A stretch of DNA of 64,000 bases from Hydrogenophaga sp. (GCF_026125825.1 NZ_JAHCKK010000002.1:1-64000), one strand, 5' to 3'. Numbered from the stretch's first letter, positions 36,249 to 45,072 are shown. Made by a program: numbers and translations. Notes: generated by a model not told the origin, from the sequence alone.

Positions 36249-36992
36249 GTGACCGACGACGCCAGCGATCGGCCCCACCCAGAAGCAGGCGGCCCGGTCT
36301 TGCGTGCCCGCGCGCTGAGCAAGACCTACGGCAGCGGGGAGACGGCCGTGTACGCGCTCAGGGCGGTGGATCTCGATGTGCGCGAGGGGGAGTTCATGGT
36401 CCTGCTCGGCGCCTCCGGTAGCGGGAAATCGACCTTGCTGAACATTCTGGGCGGCCTGGACCGCCCCAGTTCGGGCACGGTGTCGTTTCTCGATGAGGAC
36501 CTCACGGCGGCCAGTGACGACAGGCTCACCCGCTACCGCCGCGAGCACGTCGGCTTCATCTTCCAGTTCTACAACCTCATGCCCAGCCTGACAGTGGCCG
36601 AGAACGTGGCGCTGGTCACCGAGATCTCGCGGGACCCGATGCCGGTGGACGAAGCGCTTGCGCTGGTGGCGCTCACGCCTCGCCGCAACCACTTCCCGTC
36701 CCAGCTCTCCGGGGGCGAGCAGCAACGCGTGGCGATCGCCCGCGCCATCGCCAAGCGACCGCAATTGCTGCTGTGCGATGAGCCGACAGGCGCGCTGGAC
36801 TACGCCACCGGCAAACTGGTGCTGGAAGTCATTGCCCGCATCAACGTGGAATTGGGCACCACCGCCATCGTGATCACGCACAACGCGGCCATCGCCGGCA
36901 TGGCCGACCGCGTCGTGCGCCTGGCCGATGGCCGCGTCGCCAGCATCGAGACACCTGTGCGCCGGCTCACGCCCGCCGAACTGTCCTGGTGA
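36249..36992 (+). CDS. ABC exporter ATP-binding protein (LolD/MacB type)
   Basis: A 247-residue ABC ATPase. Walker A is [10 protein letters not shown], signature [14 protein letters not shown], Walker [13 protein letters not shown], and the H-loop is in VITHN. The form DEPTGALD is typical of the LolD/MacB/FtsE group that drives type VII (FtsX-fold) exporters. The start is uncertain: GTG at 36249 has GAGGA just upstream, while GTG at 36213 has GGGAG. It overlaps the permease gene by 4 bases. With the permease and HlyD-like protein it forms an envelope exporter or mechanotransmission complex; substrate unknown. Confidence 0.9.
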   Translation: MTDDASDRPHPEAGGPVLRARALSKTYGSGETAVYALRAVDLDVREGEFMVLLGASGSGKSTLLNILGGLDRPSSGTVSFLDEDLTAASDDRLTRYRREHVGFIFQFYNLMPSLTVAENVALVTEISRDPMPVDEALALVALTPRRNHFPSQLSGGEQQRVAIARAIAKRPQLLLCDEPTGALDYATGKLVLEVIARINVELGTTAIVITHNAAIAGMADRVVRLADGRVASIETPVRRLTPAELSW

Positions 36993-39361
36993 TCGCGATG
37001 AAGGCCCTGGACCGCAAATTCTTCCGCGATCTGCGGCTGCTGTGGAGCCAGGCACTGACCATCGCTCTCGTCGTGGCCAGCGGCATCGGTGGCTTCCTCG
37101 CCATGCTCTCTGCCGTGGACTCCCTGGCCAGCGCGCGCGATGCCTTCTATGTCCAGGGCCGCTTTGGCGATGTCTTCGCGGCGGTGCGGCGAGCGCCCGA
37201 CTCGCTCGCGCCGCGCCTGGCCGAGCTGCCAGGCGTGATCGACGTGCAGACCACGGTGGAGTCCATGGCGCGGGTGAGCGTGCCGGGCAGCGTGGACCCC
37301 GTGATGGGACAGCTGATCGGCCTGGATCCCCACGTGCCGCCCCGCCTCAACCGGGTTCTCCTGCGCTCGGGGCGATGGGCCGAAGGCGGCACCCGAAGCG
37401 GCGAACTGGAAACGGTGGTGACCGAGAGTTTCGCGCAGGCCCACCAGCTCGCGCCCGGCGCGGCGGTCAGCGCGCTCGTCAATGGCAAGCGCAGGACGCT
37501 GCGCATCACCGGGACCGCGTTGTCGCCCGAATACATTTTCGGCGGCATGATGGGCGCACCGGACCTGCGCTCCTTCGGCGTCTTCTGGCTGGATCGCAAC
37601 GAGCTGGCCGCGGCGCTGGACATGGCCGGCGCGTTCACACGGGTCACGCTCAAGCTGGCGCCTCAGGCGTCTCATGGTGCGGTGATCGATGCGGTCACGA
37701 GGCAACTCGCCCCCCTGGGGGGCTCGCCCGCGCATGGCCGCGACGAGCAGGCGTCCCATGCCATGCTCGACAACGAAATCAAGGAGCAACGGGTCCTGGG
37801 CACGGTGCTGCCGGCCATCTTTCTGGCCGTCGCCGGCTTTCTGCTCCATGTCGTCACCGCGCGCCTGGTCGCAACACAGCGCGAACAGGTCGCCGCCCTC
37901 AAGGCCCTGGGCTATGCGAACCGCAGCATCGCGCTCCACTACCTCAAGCTGGTCGCGCCCATGGTGGGGGGCGGCTACCTGCTGGGGCTCGCGCTGGGGC
38001 ACTGGCTCGGAGAGGGCTTGACGCGTCTTTACGCGGACTTCTTTCACTTCCCGAGCTTCGAACACCGCATTCCCCTCTCCCTGGCGGCGGCGGCCCTGGC
38101 CATCGTGTCGCTGACGGCCGTGCTGGGCACCCTCACGGCGATCGCGGCCACGGTTCGGCTCTCCCCGGCCGAAGCCATGCAGCCACCCGCACCCGGCCGC
38201 TACCACCGCGCCTGGCTGGAGCGCCTGCCTGGGATACACCCGACGCCGGCGCTGCGCATGATCTTGCGCAACGTCGAGCGCAAACCCCTGCGCGCGGCCG
38301 TCACCACCGGCGGCATCGCTGCGGCCGTGGCCATCGTCATCATGGGCAACTTCTTCCGCGATGCGATGGACGCGATCATTCACACGCAGTTCAACCTGGC
38401 GATGCGCGGCGATCTCATCGTGTGGGCCAACGACCAGGTGGACGAGAGCGCGGCGCGCGAGCTGGCGCGCTTGCCCGGCGTGCTGCAGGTCGAAGCGGGC
38501 TACCGGGTGGCGGTCCGCTTCAGCAACGGCTCGCGCAGCGAAAACAGCCTGGTCGACGGGCTGTCGGCCTCGCCCCAGCTCCAGCGCGTGGTGGATGTGG
38601 ACCGCCAGGTGGCGGCCGCCGGCACCCACGGCGTGCTGATGACCGATCGGCTGGCGGACAAGCTCGGCCTGCGACCCGGCGACACCGTGACCATGCAGGT
38701 CCGCGAGGGGCGCCGGCAGACGCGCCAAGTGGTCGTGGAACGCACGGTGCGCGACATGATGGGCCTCAACAGCTTCATGGAGCGCGACGCCCTGCTCGAG
38801 CTGCTGGGCGAAGGGCATGTCGCCAACAACTTCAGCCTGCGGGTGGCCCAAGGCGCCCTGCCCCAGGTGCTGGAGTCCACGCGCGATCTCCCGCGCATCG
38901 CTGGCGCGTTCAGCAAGTCCACCCTGCTGCGCAACATGCAGGAGGTCAGCGGGCGCAACATCCTCATCATGAGTTCCATCCTCACCGTGTTTGCGATCGT
39001 GATCGCGGTGGGCGTGGTCTACAACAACGCGCGCATCGCGCTGGCCGAGCGCACCTGGGAGCTGGCCAGCCTGCGGGTGCTGGGCTTCACCCGGGCGGAA
39101 GTCTCGCTTCTGCTGCTGGGCGAGCTGGCATTGGGCATCGCCGTGGCCCTGCCGCTGGGCATGCTCTTGGGCTGGGGGCTGACCCACACCATCGTGGAGC
39201 TGATGCGATCCGATCAGTTTCTTTTCCCGGTGGAGATCCAGCCCCGCACCTATGCCTGGGCCGCCCTGGCCGTCGTGGCCGCCGGCGTGGTCAGCGCCCT
39301 GGTGGTGCGGCGGCGCATCGACCGCCTGGACATGGTGGCCGCACTGAAAACAAGGGAGTGA
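36989..39361 (+). CDS. FtsX-like ABC permease, duplicated (MacB/LolC superfamily)
   Basis: A 790-residue inner-membrane protein with two FtsX permease modules. The first has an N-terminal segment ([17 protein letters not shown]), a periplasmic domain and three helices around residues 265-390; the second repeats the pattern from about residue 430 with C-terminal helices around 665-780. Such double-module permeases of about 800 residues work as exporters with a LolD-like ATPase. The GTG overlapping the previous stop (GTGA) is the assumed start; ATG at 36998 is equally plausible. Confidence 0.88.
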   Translation: MIAMKALDRKFFRDLRLLWSQALTIALVVASGIGGFLAMLSAVDSLASARDAFYVQGRFGDVFAAVRRAPDSLAPRLAELPGVIDVQTTVESMARVSVPGSVDPVMGQLIGLDPHVPPRLNRVLLRSGRWAEGGTRSGELETVVTESFAQAHQLAPGAAVSALVNGKRRTLRITGTALSPEYIFGGMMGAPDLRSFGVFWLDRNELAAALDMAGAFTRVTLKLAPQASHGAVIDAVTRQLAPLGGSPAHGRDEQASHAMLDNEIKEQRVLGTVLPAIFLAVAGFLLHVVTARLVATQREQVAALKALGYANRSIALHYLKLVAPMVGGGYLLGLALGHWLGEGLTRLYADFFHFPSFEHRIPLSLAAAALAIVSLTAVLGTLTAIAATVRLSPAEAMQPPAPGRYHRAWLERLPGIHPTPALRMILRNVERKPLRAAVTTGGIAAAVAIVIMGNFFRDAMDAIIHTQFNLAMRGDLIVWANDQVDESAARELARLPGVLQVEAGYRVAVRFSNGSRSENSLVDGLSASPQLQRVVDVDRQVAAAGTHGVLMTDRLADKLGLRPGDTVTMQVREGRRQTRQVVVERTVRDMMGLNSFMERDALLELLGEGHVANNFSLRVAQGALPQVLESTRDLPRIAGAFSKSTLLRNMQEVSGRNILIMSSILTVFAIVIAVGVVYNNARIALAERTWELASLRVLGFTRAEVSLLLLGELALGIAVALPLGMLLGWGLTHTIVELMRSDQFLFPVEIQPRTYAWAALAVVAAGVVSALVVRRRIDRLDMVAALKTRE

Positions 39362-39366
39362 AGACG

Positions 39367-40560
39367 ATGTCCAAACTGCGACTGGCCCTGTATGGCGCCG
39401 CCGGCCTGGCTGTCCTGGCCGTGCTGGGCTGGGCCCTGGCGCCGCGGCCCGTGGAGGTCGAGGCCGCCCCCGTGGCGCGGGGCCACTTCGAACACGCCAT
39501 CGAGGAAGACGGGCGCACCCGGCTGCGGGATCGCTACGTGGTCTCCGCGCCGGTGGCGGCCCATCTGTCGCGCGTGACGCTGCGCGAGGGCGATCGCGTG
39601 CAGGCCGGCGACACGGTGGCCGTGCTCACGCCCGTCATGCCCTCCCTGTACGACGAGCGCAGCCTGCGCGAAGCGACGGCGCGCGCCCGGGCCGCTGAGG
39701 CCGCCGTCGCGGGCGCGCAGGCGCGGGTGGAGCGCGCCCTCGTGGCGCAGGACGAGGCCAGGCTCGAACTCCAGCGCACCGAAAAGCTCGCGCGCGACGG
39801 GTTCATCGCCGCTTCACGGCTGGACAGTGCGCGGCTCGCGCTCGATGGCGCGCGGCGTGAACGCGAGGCCGCCCAGGCCGCGCGCGACGTGGCGGCGCAC
39901 GAACTCGAACAGGCTCAGGCGTCCGTGCGGCCCGCGAGCGCTGGCGCGCCGGCCGGCCGGCCCCTGGCGGTTCGCGCACCCGTCTCGGGCGTGGTGCTGC
40001 GGGTGCCGCTGCCCAGCGAAAACACCGTCGCCGCCGGTGCCGCGCTGATCGACATCGGCGACCCCTCGCAAATGGAAGTGGTGGCCGAGCTGCTCACCAC
40101 GGACGCCGTTCAGGCCAAGCCCGGTACCCGCGTTTCGATCGAGCGCTGGGGCGGCCCGCCCGTGCAGGCACAGGTGCGCCGCGTCGAGCCCGCCGCCTTC
40201 ACCAAGGTCTCTGCACTGGGCATCGAAGAGCAGCGCGTCAAGGTGCTGATCGACATCACCGATCCCCCTGCGCCATGGCTTGCCCTGGGCGATGGATTCC
40301 GCGTGACCGTGCGGGTGATCACCGTCAGCACCGACGACGCGGTGATGGTGCCCGTGGGCGCCCTTTTCCCCCGCACCGATGCCGACATGGCCGTCTACGT
40401 GCTGGACGGCGGCAGAGCCCGCCTGCGAACGGTGCAGATCGTCGCGCGAAACGGCAGCATGGCCTGGGTCCGTGCCGGCCTCGAACCGGGCGAGCGCGTC
40501 ATCGTCTATCCACCCCCCGGCGTGGCCGACGGCCGCCGCGTGCGCGTGCTCGCGCCTTAG
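39367..40560 (+). CDS. HlyD-family periplasmic adaptor protein
   Basis: A 397-residue membrane fusion protein: an N-terminal membrane anchor (residues 5-25, ALYGAAGLAVLAVLGWAL), a lipoyl/barrel-sandwich half, a long Ala/Arg-rich coiled-coil hairpin (about residues 95-185), the second lipoyl half (VRAPVSGVVLRVPLPSENTV) and a beta-barrel/membrane-proximal region. It would link the ABC permease to an outer-membrane channel, which is not encoded here. It starts 5 bases after the permease gene, confirming a three-gene exporter operon. Confidence 0.9.
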   Translation: MSKLRLALYGAAGLAVLAVLGWALAPRPVEVEAAPVARGHFEHAIEEDGRTRLRDRYVVSAPVAAHLSRVTLREGDRVQAGDTVAVLTPVMPSLYDERSLREATARARAAEAAVAGAQARVERALVAQDEARLELQRTEKLARDGFIAASRLDSARLALDGARREREAAQAARDVAAHELEQAQASVRPASAGAPAGRPLAVRAPVSGVVLRVPLPSENTVAAGAALIDIGDPSQMEVVAELLTTDAVQAKPGTRVSIERWGGPPVQAQVRRVEPAAFTKVSALGIEEQRVKVLIDITDPPAPWLALGDGFRVTVRVITVSTDDAVMVPVGALFPRTDADMAVYVLDGGRARLRTVQIVARNGSMAWVRAGLEPGERVIVYPPPGVADGRRVRVLAP

Positions 40561-40604
40561 GGGCGGGGCCCTGGCCCGCAGCCACGGCACGCTCTCCAAT
40601 GTGA

Positions 40605-40618
40605 TTGAGCTAAATCAA
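40605..40618 (+). promoter_or_regulatory. FNR/FixK-type box upstream of the BON-domain gene
   Basis: TTGAGCTAAATCAA, half sites TTGAG and ATCAA. A -10-like TAGATT at 40640-40645 begins 28.5 bases from the box centre. The sequence TGGCCTAGATTGG around this -10 recurs at the flavodoxin promoter (52722-52734), which supports both as real promoters. Confidence 0.75.
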
Positions 40619-40683
40619 GGTCCCCATTTCCATGTGGCCTAGATTGGAGATCTCGCGGGATGGACCGCGCAAGGAGACACAGC

Positions 40684-41340
40684 GTGAAGACAGATGCATT
40701 GCTCAAGTCGGACGTGACGTCCGAACTCGCCTGGGACACCTCGGTGGGCGAGCGCGCCGGCATCGGCATCGCCGTCAGGGACGGCGTGGTCACCGTCAGC
40801 GGCCAGGTCGACAACTACATGCAAAAGCAAGCCATCGAGCGCGCGGTGCGCCGCGTGTCGGGCGTGCGCGGGATCGCCATGGACCTCGAAGTCAAGCTCG
40901 CAGCCGGCGCCAGGCCCAGTGACACCGACATCGCCCAGGCCGCCCTGAACGCGATGCGATGGCACTCCATGGTGCCCGAGGAGCGGGTGCAGATCGAGGT
41001 GGAGGACGGCCATGTGACCCTCAGCGGCGAACTGGACTGGGCCTACCAGGTCGCCAGCGCCGAGCAGTGCGTGCGTCCGCTGCTGGGCGTCAAGGACATC
41101 ACGAACGACATCCGCATCCGCCCTCATGTGAACACCTCGGACATCGCCGAGGGCATCTCGTCCGCCCTCATGCGCCACGCCCAGCGCGAGGCCCGCAACA
41201 TCTCGATCCAGGTCGACGGCGGCGTGGTCACCCTGCGCGGCAAGGTCGATTCCCTGCGCGAGCGCGAGGCGGCCGTGGGCACGGCCTGGAGCGCCAAGGG
41301 CGTGACACGCGTCGTGGACCAACTCGAGGTGTCGGCCTGA
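40684..41340 (+). CDS. BON-domain protein with three BON repeats
   Basis: A 218-residue protein consisting of three BON domains (about residues 4-72, 76-144 and 148-216), each with the pattern V.V..G.V.L.G.V (GVVTVSGQVDN, GHVTLSGELDW and GVVTLRGKVDS). No signal peptide or lipoprotein motif is visible, so it may act in the cytoplasm, unlike OsmY. BON domains bind phospholipid surfaces and occur in stress proteins. The start is GTG because AAGGAGA (40671-40677) fits it exactly; the ATG at 40660 lies upstream of that site. It precedes a universal stress protein gene by 41 bases. Confidence 0.88.
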   Translation: MKTDALLKSDVTSELAWDTSVGERAGIGIAVRDGVVTVSGQVDNYMQKQAIERAVRRVSGVRGIAMDLEVKLAAGARPSDTDIAQAALNAMRWHSMVPEERVQIEVEDGHVTLSGELDWAYQVASAEQCVRPLLGVKDITNDIRIRPHVNTSDIAEGISSALMRHAQREARNISIQVDGGVVTLRGKVDSLREREAAVGTAWSAKGVTRVVDQLEVSA

Positions 41341-41381
41341 GCCCCCCCTTTCCCTCAACCCTCTCCAGAAAAGGTTCCCTC

Positions 41382-41837
41382 ATGTCTTACAAGCGCATCC
41401 TGGTTCCCTTCGACGGCAGCCAGACCTCCAACAAGGCGCTCGTCGCCGCACTCGACATGGCCCGTGAACACGGCGGCCGCGTGCGGGTCTTGCACGCCAT
41501 CGACGAACTCGCGTTCGCCAGCGGCTACGAGTACTCCGGCGAACTGGTGCGAATCGCGCGCGAGCAGGGGCAGAAGATCCTGGACGATGCGCTTGCCATG
41601 GCCAAGTCCGCCGGTGTCGAAGCCGACACCCATCTGCTGAGCGCGCCGGGCAAACGCCTGGGCGACGCCGTGGCGCAGGAAGCCTCCGCGTGGCAGGCGG
41701 ACCTGATCGTCGTCGGCACGCACGGCCGGCGCGGCCTGAGCCGCGTGCTGCTCGGCAGCGGCGCAGAAAGCGTCATCCGCCTGTCCACCCTCCCCGTCCT
41801 GGTGATCCGGGGCGAGGACGATGGCCTGGGCGGCTGA
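41382..41837 (+). CDS. Universal stress protein, single UspA domain
   Basis: A 151-residue UspA-fold protein. YKRILVPFDGSQTSNKAL is the N-terminal strand and helix, and VVGTHGRRGLSRVLLGSGAE with G-x2-G-x9-G-S spacing is the ATP-binding motif, so it is an ATP-binding type. It lies 41 bases after the BON gene and probably shares its promoter with the FNR-type box at 40605. Usp proteins help survival under growth arrest and low oxygen; the molecular activity of this one is unknown. Confidence 0.92.
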   Translation: MSYKRILVPFDGSQTSNKALVAALDMAREHGGRVRVLHAIDELAFASGYEYSGELVRIAREQGQKILDDALAMAKSAGVEADTHLLSAPGKRLGDAVAQEASAWQADLIVVGTHGRRGLSRVLLGSGAESVIRLSTLPVLVIRGEDDGLGG

Positions 41838-41871
41838 CGCGATGGCCTGAGGCAGGCCGCTGCCGGCGTGC

Positions 41872-42279
41872 TCAGGCCACCTGCACCTCGATGCGCCGCG
41901 CCTGCGCGTGCTCCGCCTTGGGAATGCGCAGTTTCAGCACACCCTGCGCCAGCTCGGCCGTCACCTTCTCGGTGTCGAGCTCCTTGCTCAGCGTGAACAC
42001 GCGCTTGAACCGGGCCAGGCCCACCTCGGTGTGGTGCGAGGCGAGGTCCTGCGGCACCGCAAGATCGGCTTGCGCCTCGATGGTCAGGGTGTCCGATTCG
42101 ATGTTCAGGTTCAGGTTCTCCCGGCTCACACCGGGCAGGTCGGCGTAGAGGGTGATGCCGTGGACATCCTCGATCACGTCCACCGGCGGCGTCAGTGCCG
42201 CGTCGCTGTAGCGCGAACGCTCGCTCGGGCCGGCCTCGTTGCGCACCGCCGTGCGGGTGGTCTGGACTTCGTTGCTCAT
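41872..42279 (-). CDS. Small heat-shock protein, Hsp20/alpha-crystallin family (downstream copy)
   Basis: A 135-residue ATP-independent holdase chaperone. The alpha-crystallin domain spans about residues 38-130 (VDVIEDVHGITLYADLPGV, LARFKRVFTLSKELD, GVLKLRIPK). The conserved GVL motif is intact and a C-terminal IEV anchor (RRIEVQV) follows. AAAGGAG lies upstream of the ATG at 42279. It follows the other Hsp20 gene by 29 bases and probably is transcribed with it from the sigma-32-like promoter at 42811-42839. The two sHsps may form mixed oligomers. Confidence 0.92.
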   Translation of the reverse strand: MSNEVQTTRTAVRNEAGPSERSRYSDAALTPPVDVIEDVHGITLYADLPGVSRENLNLNIESDTLTIEAQADLAVPQDLASHHTEVGLARFKRVFTLSKELDTEKVTAELAQGVLKLRIPKAEHAQARRIEVQVA

Positions 42280-42308
42280 GGTCGTGCTCCTTTCGTGCTG
42301 CGCGTGCT

Positions 42309-42746
42309 TCAATGGATCTCGATGCGCCGGGGCTGGGCCGAAGCGCGGCGCTGCACGGTGATGCGCAGCACGCCATCGCTCAGCCTGGCCTCGACCTGCT
42401 CGGGGTCGGCATCTTCCGGCAGCGTGATCACCCGGCGAAAGCGGCCTTCGAACCGCTCGTTGATGTGCACGGCGGCCTTGGTGTCCGGTGCGGGCAGCGA
42501 GCTCTTGCGCTCGCCCGCCACGCTGAGCAGGCCGCGCTCGAGCTGGACCTCCAGCGAGCCCGGGTCGACGCCGGGGGCAAAGGCATAGATCTCAATGGTC
42601 TTGGGCGTGCCGCCCACATTCAGGGCGGGAAAGCCGTTGCGGGCGAACCCGCGGATGGTGGGAGACAGATCGAAGGCCTGCTGCATCTCGCGTTGCAGGC
42701 GATCCATCTCGGCGAACACATCGCGCGGGAACAGGGATCGGTACAT
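42309..42746 (-). CDS. Small heat-shock protein, Hsp20/alpha-crystallin family (upstream copy)
   Basis: A 145-residue holdase. After an N-terminal arm (MYRSLFPRDVFAEMDRL) the alpha-crystallin domain runs from about residue 45 to 138 (IEIYAFAPGVDPGSLEVQLE, FEGRFRRVITLPEDAD, GVLRITVQ) and ends with RRIEIH. The ATG at 42746 is preceded by TGGAGG at proper spacing. A sigma-32-like promoter and a 10-bp hairpin occupy its leader (42776-42839), and CCUCCA in the hairpin is complementary to the ribosome-binding site. Sequence identity to the neighbouring sHsp is modest, so this is an old duplication. Confidence 0.92.
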   Translation of the reverse strand: MYRSLFPRDVFAEMDRLQREMQQAFDLSPTIRGFARNGFPALNVGGTPKTIEIYAFAPGVDPGSLEVQLERGLLSVAGERKSSLPAPDTKAAVHINERFEGRFRRVITLPEDADPEQVEARLSDGVLRITVQRRASAQPRRIEIH

Positions 42747-42775
42747 GGCGAAACCTCCATTCAAGGGTTGAACAG

Positions 42776-42799
42776 AGCGCTGGAGGCGTCTCCAGCGCT
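42776..42799 (-). promoter_or_regulatory. Perfect hairpin in the Hsp20 5' leader (candidate RNA thermosensor)
   Basis: AGCGCTGGAG-(4-base loop)-CTCCAGCGCT, a perfect 10-bp stem ending 29 bases upstream of the hsp20 ATG. On the minus strand the arm contains CCUCCA, complementary to the UGGAGG ribosome-binding site. A small UUCAA-CCC-UUGAA hairpin (42760-42772) lies between them. A mutually exclusive fold could control translation; this is inference. Confidence 0.5.
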
Positions 42800-42810
42800 T
42801 CCGGCTGGTC

Positions 42811-42839
42811 AATTAGGGGCGGGGCCAGAGAGTTTCAAG
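42811..42839 (-). promoter_or_regulatory. Sigma-32 (RpoH)-type heat-shock promoter of the hsp20 genes
   Basis: On the minus strand, CTTGAAA (42839-42833), a 13-base spacer and CCCCTAAT (42819-42812) match the RpoH consensus CTTGAAA / CCCCATNT. Transcription would start near 42804, at the edge of the leader hairpin. Confidence 0.72.
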
Positions 42840-42876
42840 AGGGCCTCGCCGCCCCACCCGGCGGGTGCGCCAGCCG

Positions 42877-43467
42877 TCAGGCGCCCTTCGCCGGGCGCTT
42901 CAAGGCCTTGCTCGCGGCCTCCTTGGCCGCCCTGGCCGCCTCCCGCGTGGCGGTCTCGGCCTTCTCGAAGGCCTCGCGCGCCGCGGCCGCGGCCTTTTCC
43001 GCCTCTTCCTTGCTGCGCTGAACGTCGGCTTTCGCGGTCTCCTTGGCGCGGTTCAAGGCCTCCTGCGTGGCGCTGGCGGCCTGGTCGACCGCCTGTTGCG
43101 CCCGCGCGATGTCCTCGCGCGCCACGCCCCGCGCGGCGTCGGCCTCCACCTTCCAGCGCCGGGCCGCCTCGCGCGCCGCCTCATCGGCCTTGTGGGCCAG
43201 GCGCACGATCAACTGCGCCGTGCGTTGAGACCAGTCGCCGATGGCCGCCTTGCTGCGCGCGGCCGCGGCCTTGGCGTGTTCCGCCATCTTCTGGGCGGCG
43301 GCGTCGGCCTGGCGAAGCCTGCCGGCATCCACCGGTTTTTCTGCCTCGGCTTGCGCGGCGCCCGCCGCCGGCGCCGCCGATGGCGGGGAGCCGGTTCCGG
43401 AGGCCGCCTGAGCCGCACCGGCCAAGAGGAGGACGCTGCATGCGATCAGTGAAGTGCTGGCTTTCAT
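42877..43467 (-). CDS. Exported alanine-rich amphipathic-helix protein, unknown function
   Basis: A 196-residue protein. A clear signal peptide (MKASTSLIACSVLLLAGAAQA) precedes a low-complexity linker and then about 140 residues of uninterrupted Ala/Lys/Glu/Arg-rich amphipathic helix with an 11-residue-like periodicity (ARAQQAVDQAAS, KAAAAAREAFEKAET), ending basic (KRPAKGA). I do not recognise a family; the composition recalls LEA-type, apolipoprotein-like or phasin-like helices that coat membranes or proteins under stress. It has its own FNR-type box (43523) with TATCTT as -10, the best -10 match in the island. Probable periplasmic stress protectant, by inference. Confidence 0.8.
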   Translation of the reverse strand: MKASTSLIACSVLLLAGAAQAASGTGSPPSAAPAAGAAQAEAEKPVDAGRLRQADAAAQKMAEHAKAAAARSKAAIGDWSQRTAQLIVRLAHKADEAAREAARRWKVEADAARGVAREDIARAQQAVDQAASATQEALNRAKETAKADVQRSKEEAEKAAAAAREAFEKAETATREAARAAKEAASKALKRPAKGA

Positions 43468-43522
43468 CGTGGATTCTCCGCATCAAAAGAAACCAAGATA
43501 GGCACAAGCGCCGCACGGGCCA

Positions 43523-43536
43523 TTGACAACGGTCAA
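43523..43536 (-). promoter_or_regulatory. FNR/FixK-type box for the Ala-rich exported protein
   Basis: TTGACAACGGTCAA, both half sites perfect (TTGAC/GTCAA). On the minus strand, TATCTT (43500-43495) begins 29.5 bases from the centre. The implied start (about 43488) leaves a 20-base leader before the ATG at 43467. Confidence 0.78.
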
Positions 43537-43560
43537 TGCCGCCGCGCCTGCGCCCACGGC

Positions 43561-43574
43561 TTGATGCTTGTCAA
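43561..43574 (+). promoter_or_regulatory. FNR/FixK-type box for the HtrA protease gene
   Basis: TTGATGCTTGTCAA with half sites TTGAT and GTCAA. TACGGT at 43597-43602 starts 29.5 bases from the centre. Together with the box at 43523 it makes a back-to-back pair serving divergent genes. The 9-base core GCTTGTCAA is shared with the arcD box. Confidence 0.7.
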
Positions 43575-43614
43575 GACGCGACCAGCCCGCGCCGACTACG
43601 GTTGGCGCTATCCC

Positions 43615-45048
43615 ATGGAGACCTTCTTGCAAACCAGCTTGGCCGATCCGCGTGCGCTTCGAGACCCGGCCCGCCGTTCCATCGCCCGGTGGCTGGCGCT
43701 GGCGACGGCGTTCGGCATCCTGGCCGGTGCCGCAACCGCCCGGGCCGACGAGCCGGGCGATGCCGCGCCGGCCCTGTCGGTCGGCTTCACGCCCAACTAC
43801 CGCGCGATCATGAAACACGCGGGGCCGGCGGTGGTGGGCATTTTGGTGGACGGCATGAAGACACCTTCCCTGCTCGACGGGCCCGCCGACGCCCGACTGC
43901 CCTCGCTGCCCTTCAAGGGCCCCTTGCCTTTCCACGGACAAGGCTCGGGTTTCATCATCGGCGCCGACGGGCTGGTGCTCACGAGCGCGCATGTCATCAC
44001 CGGCGCGCGGCGGGTCACCGTGCGCCTGAGCGATCGCCGGGAGTTCCGCGCCACCGTGCTGGGCAGCGATCCCCTGACGGATGTCGCGGTCTTGCGCATC
44101 GCGGCCCGCGGCCTGCCGGTCATCGAGCCCGGGCATGTGGAGCAGCTGCAGGTCGGCGACGCGGTGGTGGCCATCGGTGCGCCGTTCGGCCTGGAGCAAA
44201 GCCTGTCGCACGGCGTCGTCAGTGCCATGGGGCGCTCCATCGCCGGGGTCACGGCCGTGCCCCACATCCAGACCGATGCCCCGGTCAATCCCGGCCACTC
44301 GGGCGGCCCGCTGCTCGACGCCCAGGCGGCGGTGGTCGGCATGAACGCCACGATCTACTCCATCTCCGGGGGCTCGCAGGGCCTGTCGTTCGCCGTGCCC
44401 ATCGACGTGGTGCTGCGGGTCAAGGACAAGATCCTCGCCCACGGGCGCGTGCCGCATGCCTACCTGGGTGCCACGGTCCAGAATCTGGATCGGCCGCTGG
44501 CGACCGTCTTTGGACAGGACCGGCCGCAAGGCGCGCTCGTCGCTGGCGTCGCCGTGGGCAGCGCCGCCGCGCAGGCAGGCCTGAAGGCCGGCGACATCAT
44601 CACCACCTACAACGGCAAGCCCCTGGAGCGCACCGGCGACCTGATCGGGCACCTCAGCATGGCATCGCCCGGGGAACAGGTCCGCCTGGGGCTGTGGCGC
44701 GCGCGCGCCGCGCGCGAGCTGCTGGTGCGCCTGGACGAGGCCACGGACGCCGACGACCAGCGCGACGCGGACACCCAGCAGCCGCAAGACATGGGCTGGC
44801 GGCTGCGAGCACTGTCCAGCCAGGAGCGCCACCTGCTGGGCGTCTCCAGCGGCGTCTGGGTGGATGAGGTCAGCGGTTTCAGCGAGCAGGCCGGCCTGCT
44901 CGCGGGCGATGTCCTCCTGGCCATCAACCTCAAGCCCGTTCTGAGCGCCGATGACGCCCAGCGTGCCGTGCTGCAGCGGCCGATGCAACTGGCCCTGCTG
45001 ATCGATCGCGATGGCGTTCGCATGTTCATTCCGATGTGGATCGAATGA
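43615..45048 (+). CDS. HtrA/DegP-family serine protease with two PDZ domains
   Basis: A 477-residue periplasmic protease. A long N-region (residues 1-30) and a hydrophobic segment ending at AATARADE form a signal peptide or anchor. The trypsin-like domain carries His126 (TSAHVI), Asp156 (LTDVAVLRI) and Ser229 (NPGHSGGPLL). PDZ1 lies near residues 285-375 and PDZ2 near 395-470. I chose ATG 43615 because the predicted transcription start of the FNR-type box (about 43609) lies just upstream; a longer TTG start at 43561 would sit inside the box. It degrades or refolds damaged envelope proteins. Confidence 0.88.
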   Translation: METFLQTSLADPRALRDPARRSIARWLALATAFGILAGAATARADEPGDAAPALSVGFTPNYRAIMKHAGPAVVGILVDGMKTPSLLDGPADARLPSLPFKGPLPFHGQGSGFIIGADGLVLTSAHVITGARRVTVRLSDRREFRATVLGSDPLTDVAVLRIAARGLPVIEPGHVEQLQVGDAVVAIGAPFGLEQSLSHGVVSAMGRSIAGVTAVPHIQTDAPVNPGHSGGPLLDAQAAVVGMNATIYSISGGSQGLSFAVPIDVVLRVKDKILAHGRVPHAYLGATVQNLDRPLATVFGQDRPQGALVAGVAVGSAAAQAGLKAGDIITTYNGKPLERTGDLIGHLSMASPGEQVRLGLWRARAARELLVRLDEATDADDQRDADTQQPQDMGWRLRALSSQERHLLGVSSGVWVDEVSGFSEQAGLLAGDVLLAINLKPVLSADDAQRAVLQRPMQLALLIDRDGVRMFIPMWIE

Positions 45049-45072
45049 GCAGGGCCCAGCCCCCGTGTCTCC

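Noticed and set aside
36928-39366. Long plus-strand frame overlapping the FtsX permease and joining the HlyD gene
   Set aside because: It is the off-frame shadow of the permease. The HlyD protein has its own ATG at 39367.
42760-42772. TTCAAGGGTTGAA as a further FNR-type box
   Set aside because: The half sites are inverted (TTCAA then TTGAA) with a 3-base spacer, and there is no -10 at class II distance.
42776-42799. CIRCE-type HrcA operator in front of hsp20
   Set aside because: The arms are AGCGCTGGAG/CTCCAGCGCT, not the TTAGCACTC/GAGTGCTAA of CIRCE. A leader hairpin explains the repeat better.
43561-43614. N-terminal extension of HtrA from a TTG at 43561
   Set aside because: It would overlap the FNR-type box and the predicted -10. 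ATG 43615 gives a normal exported-protein N-terminus.
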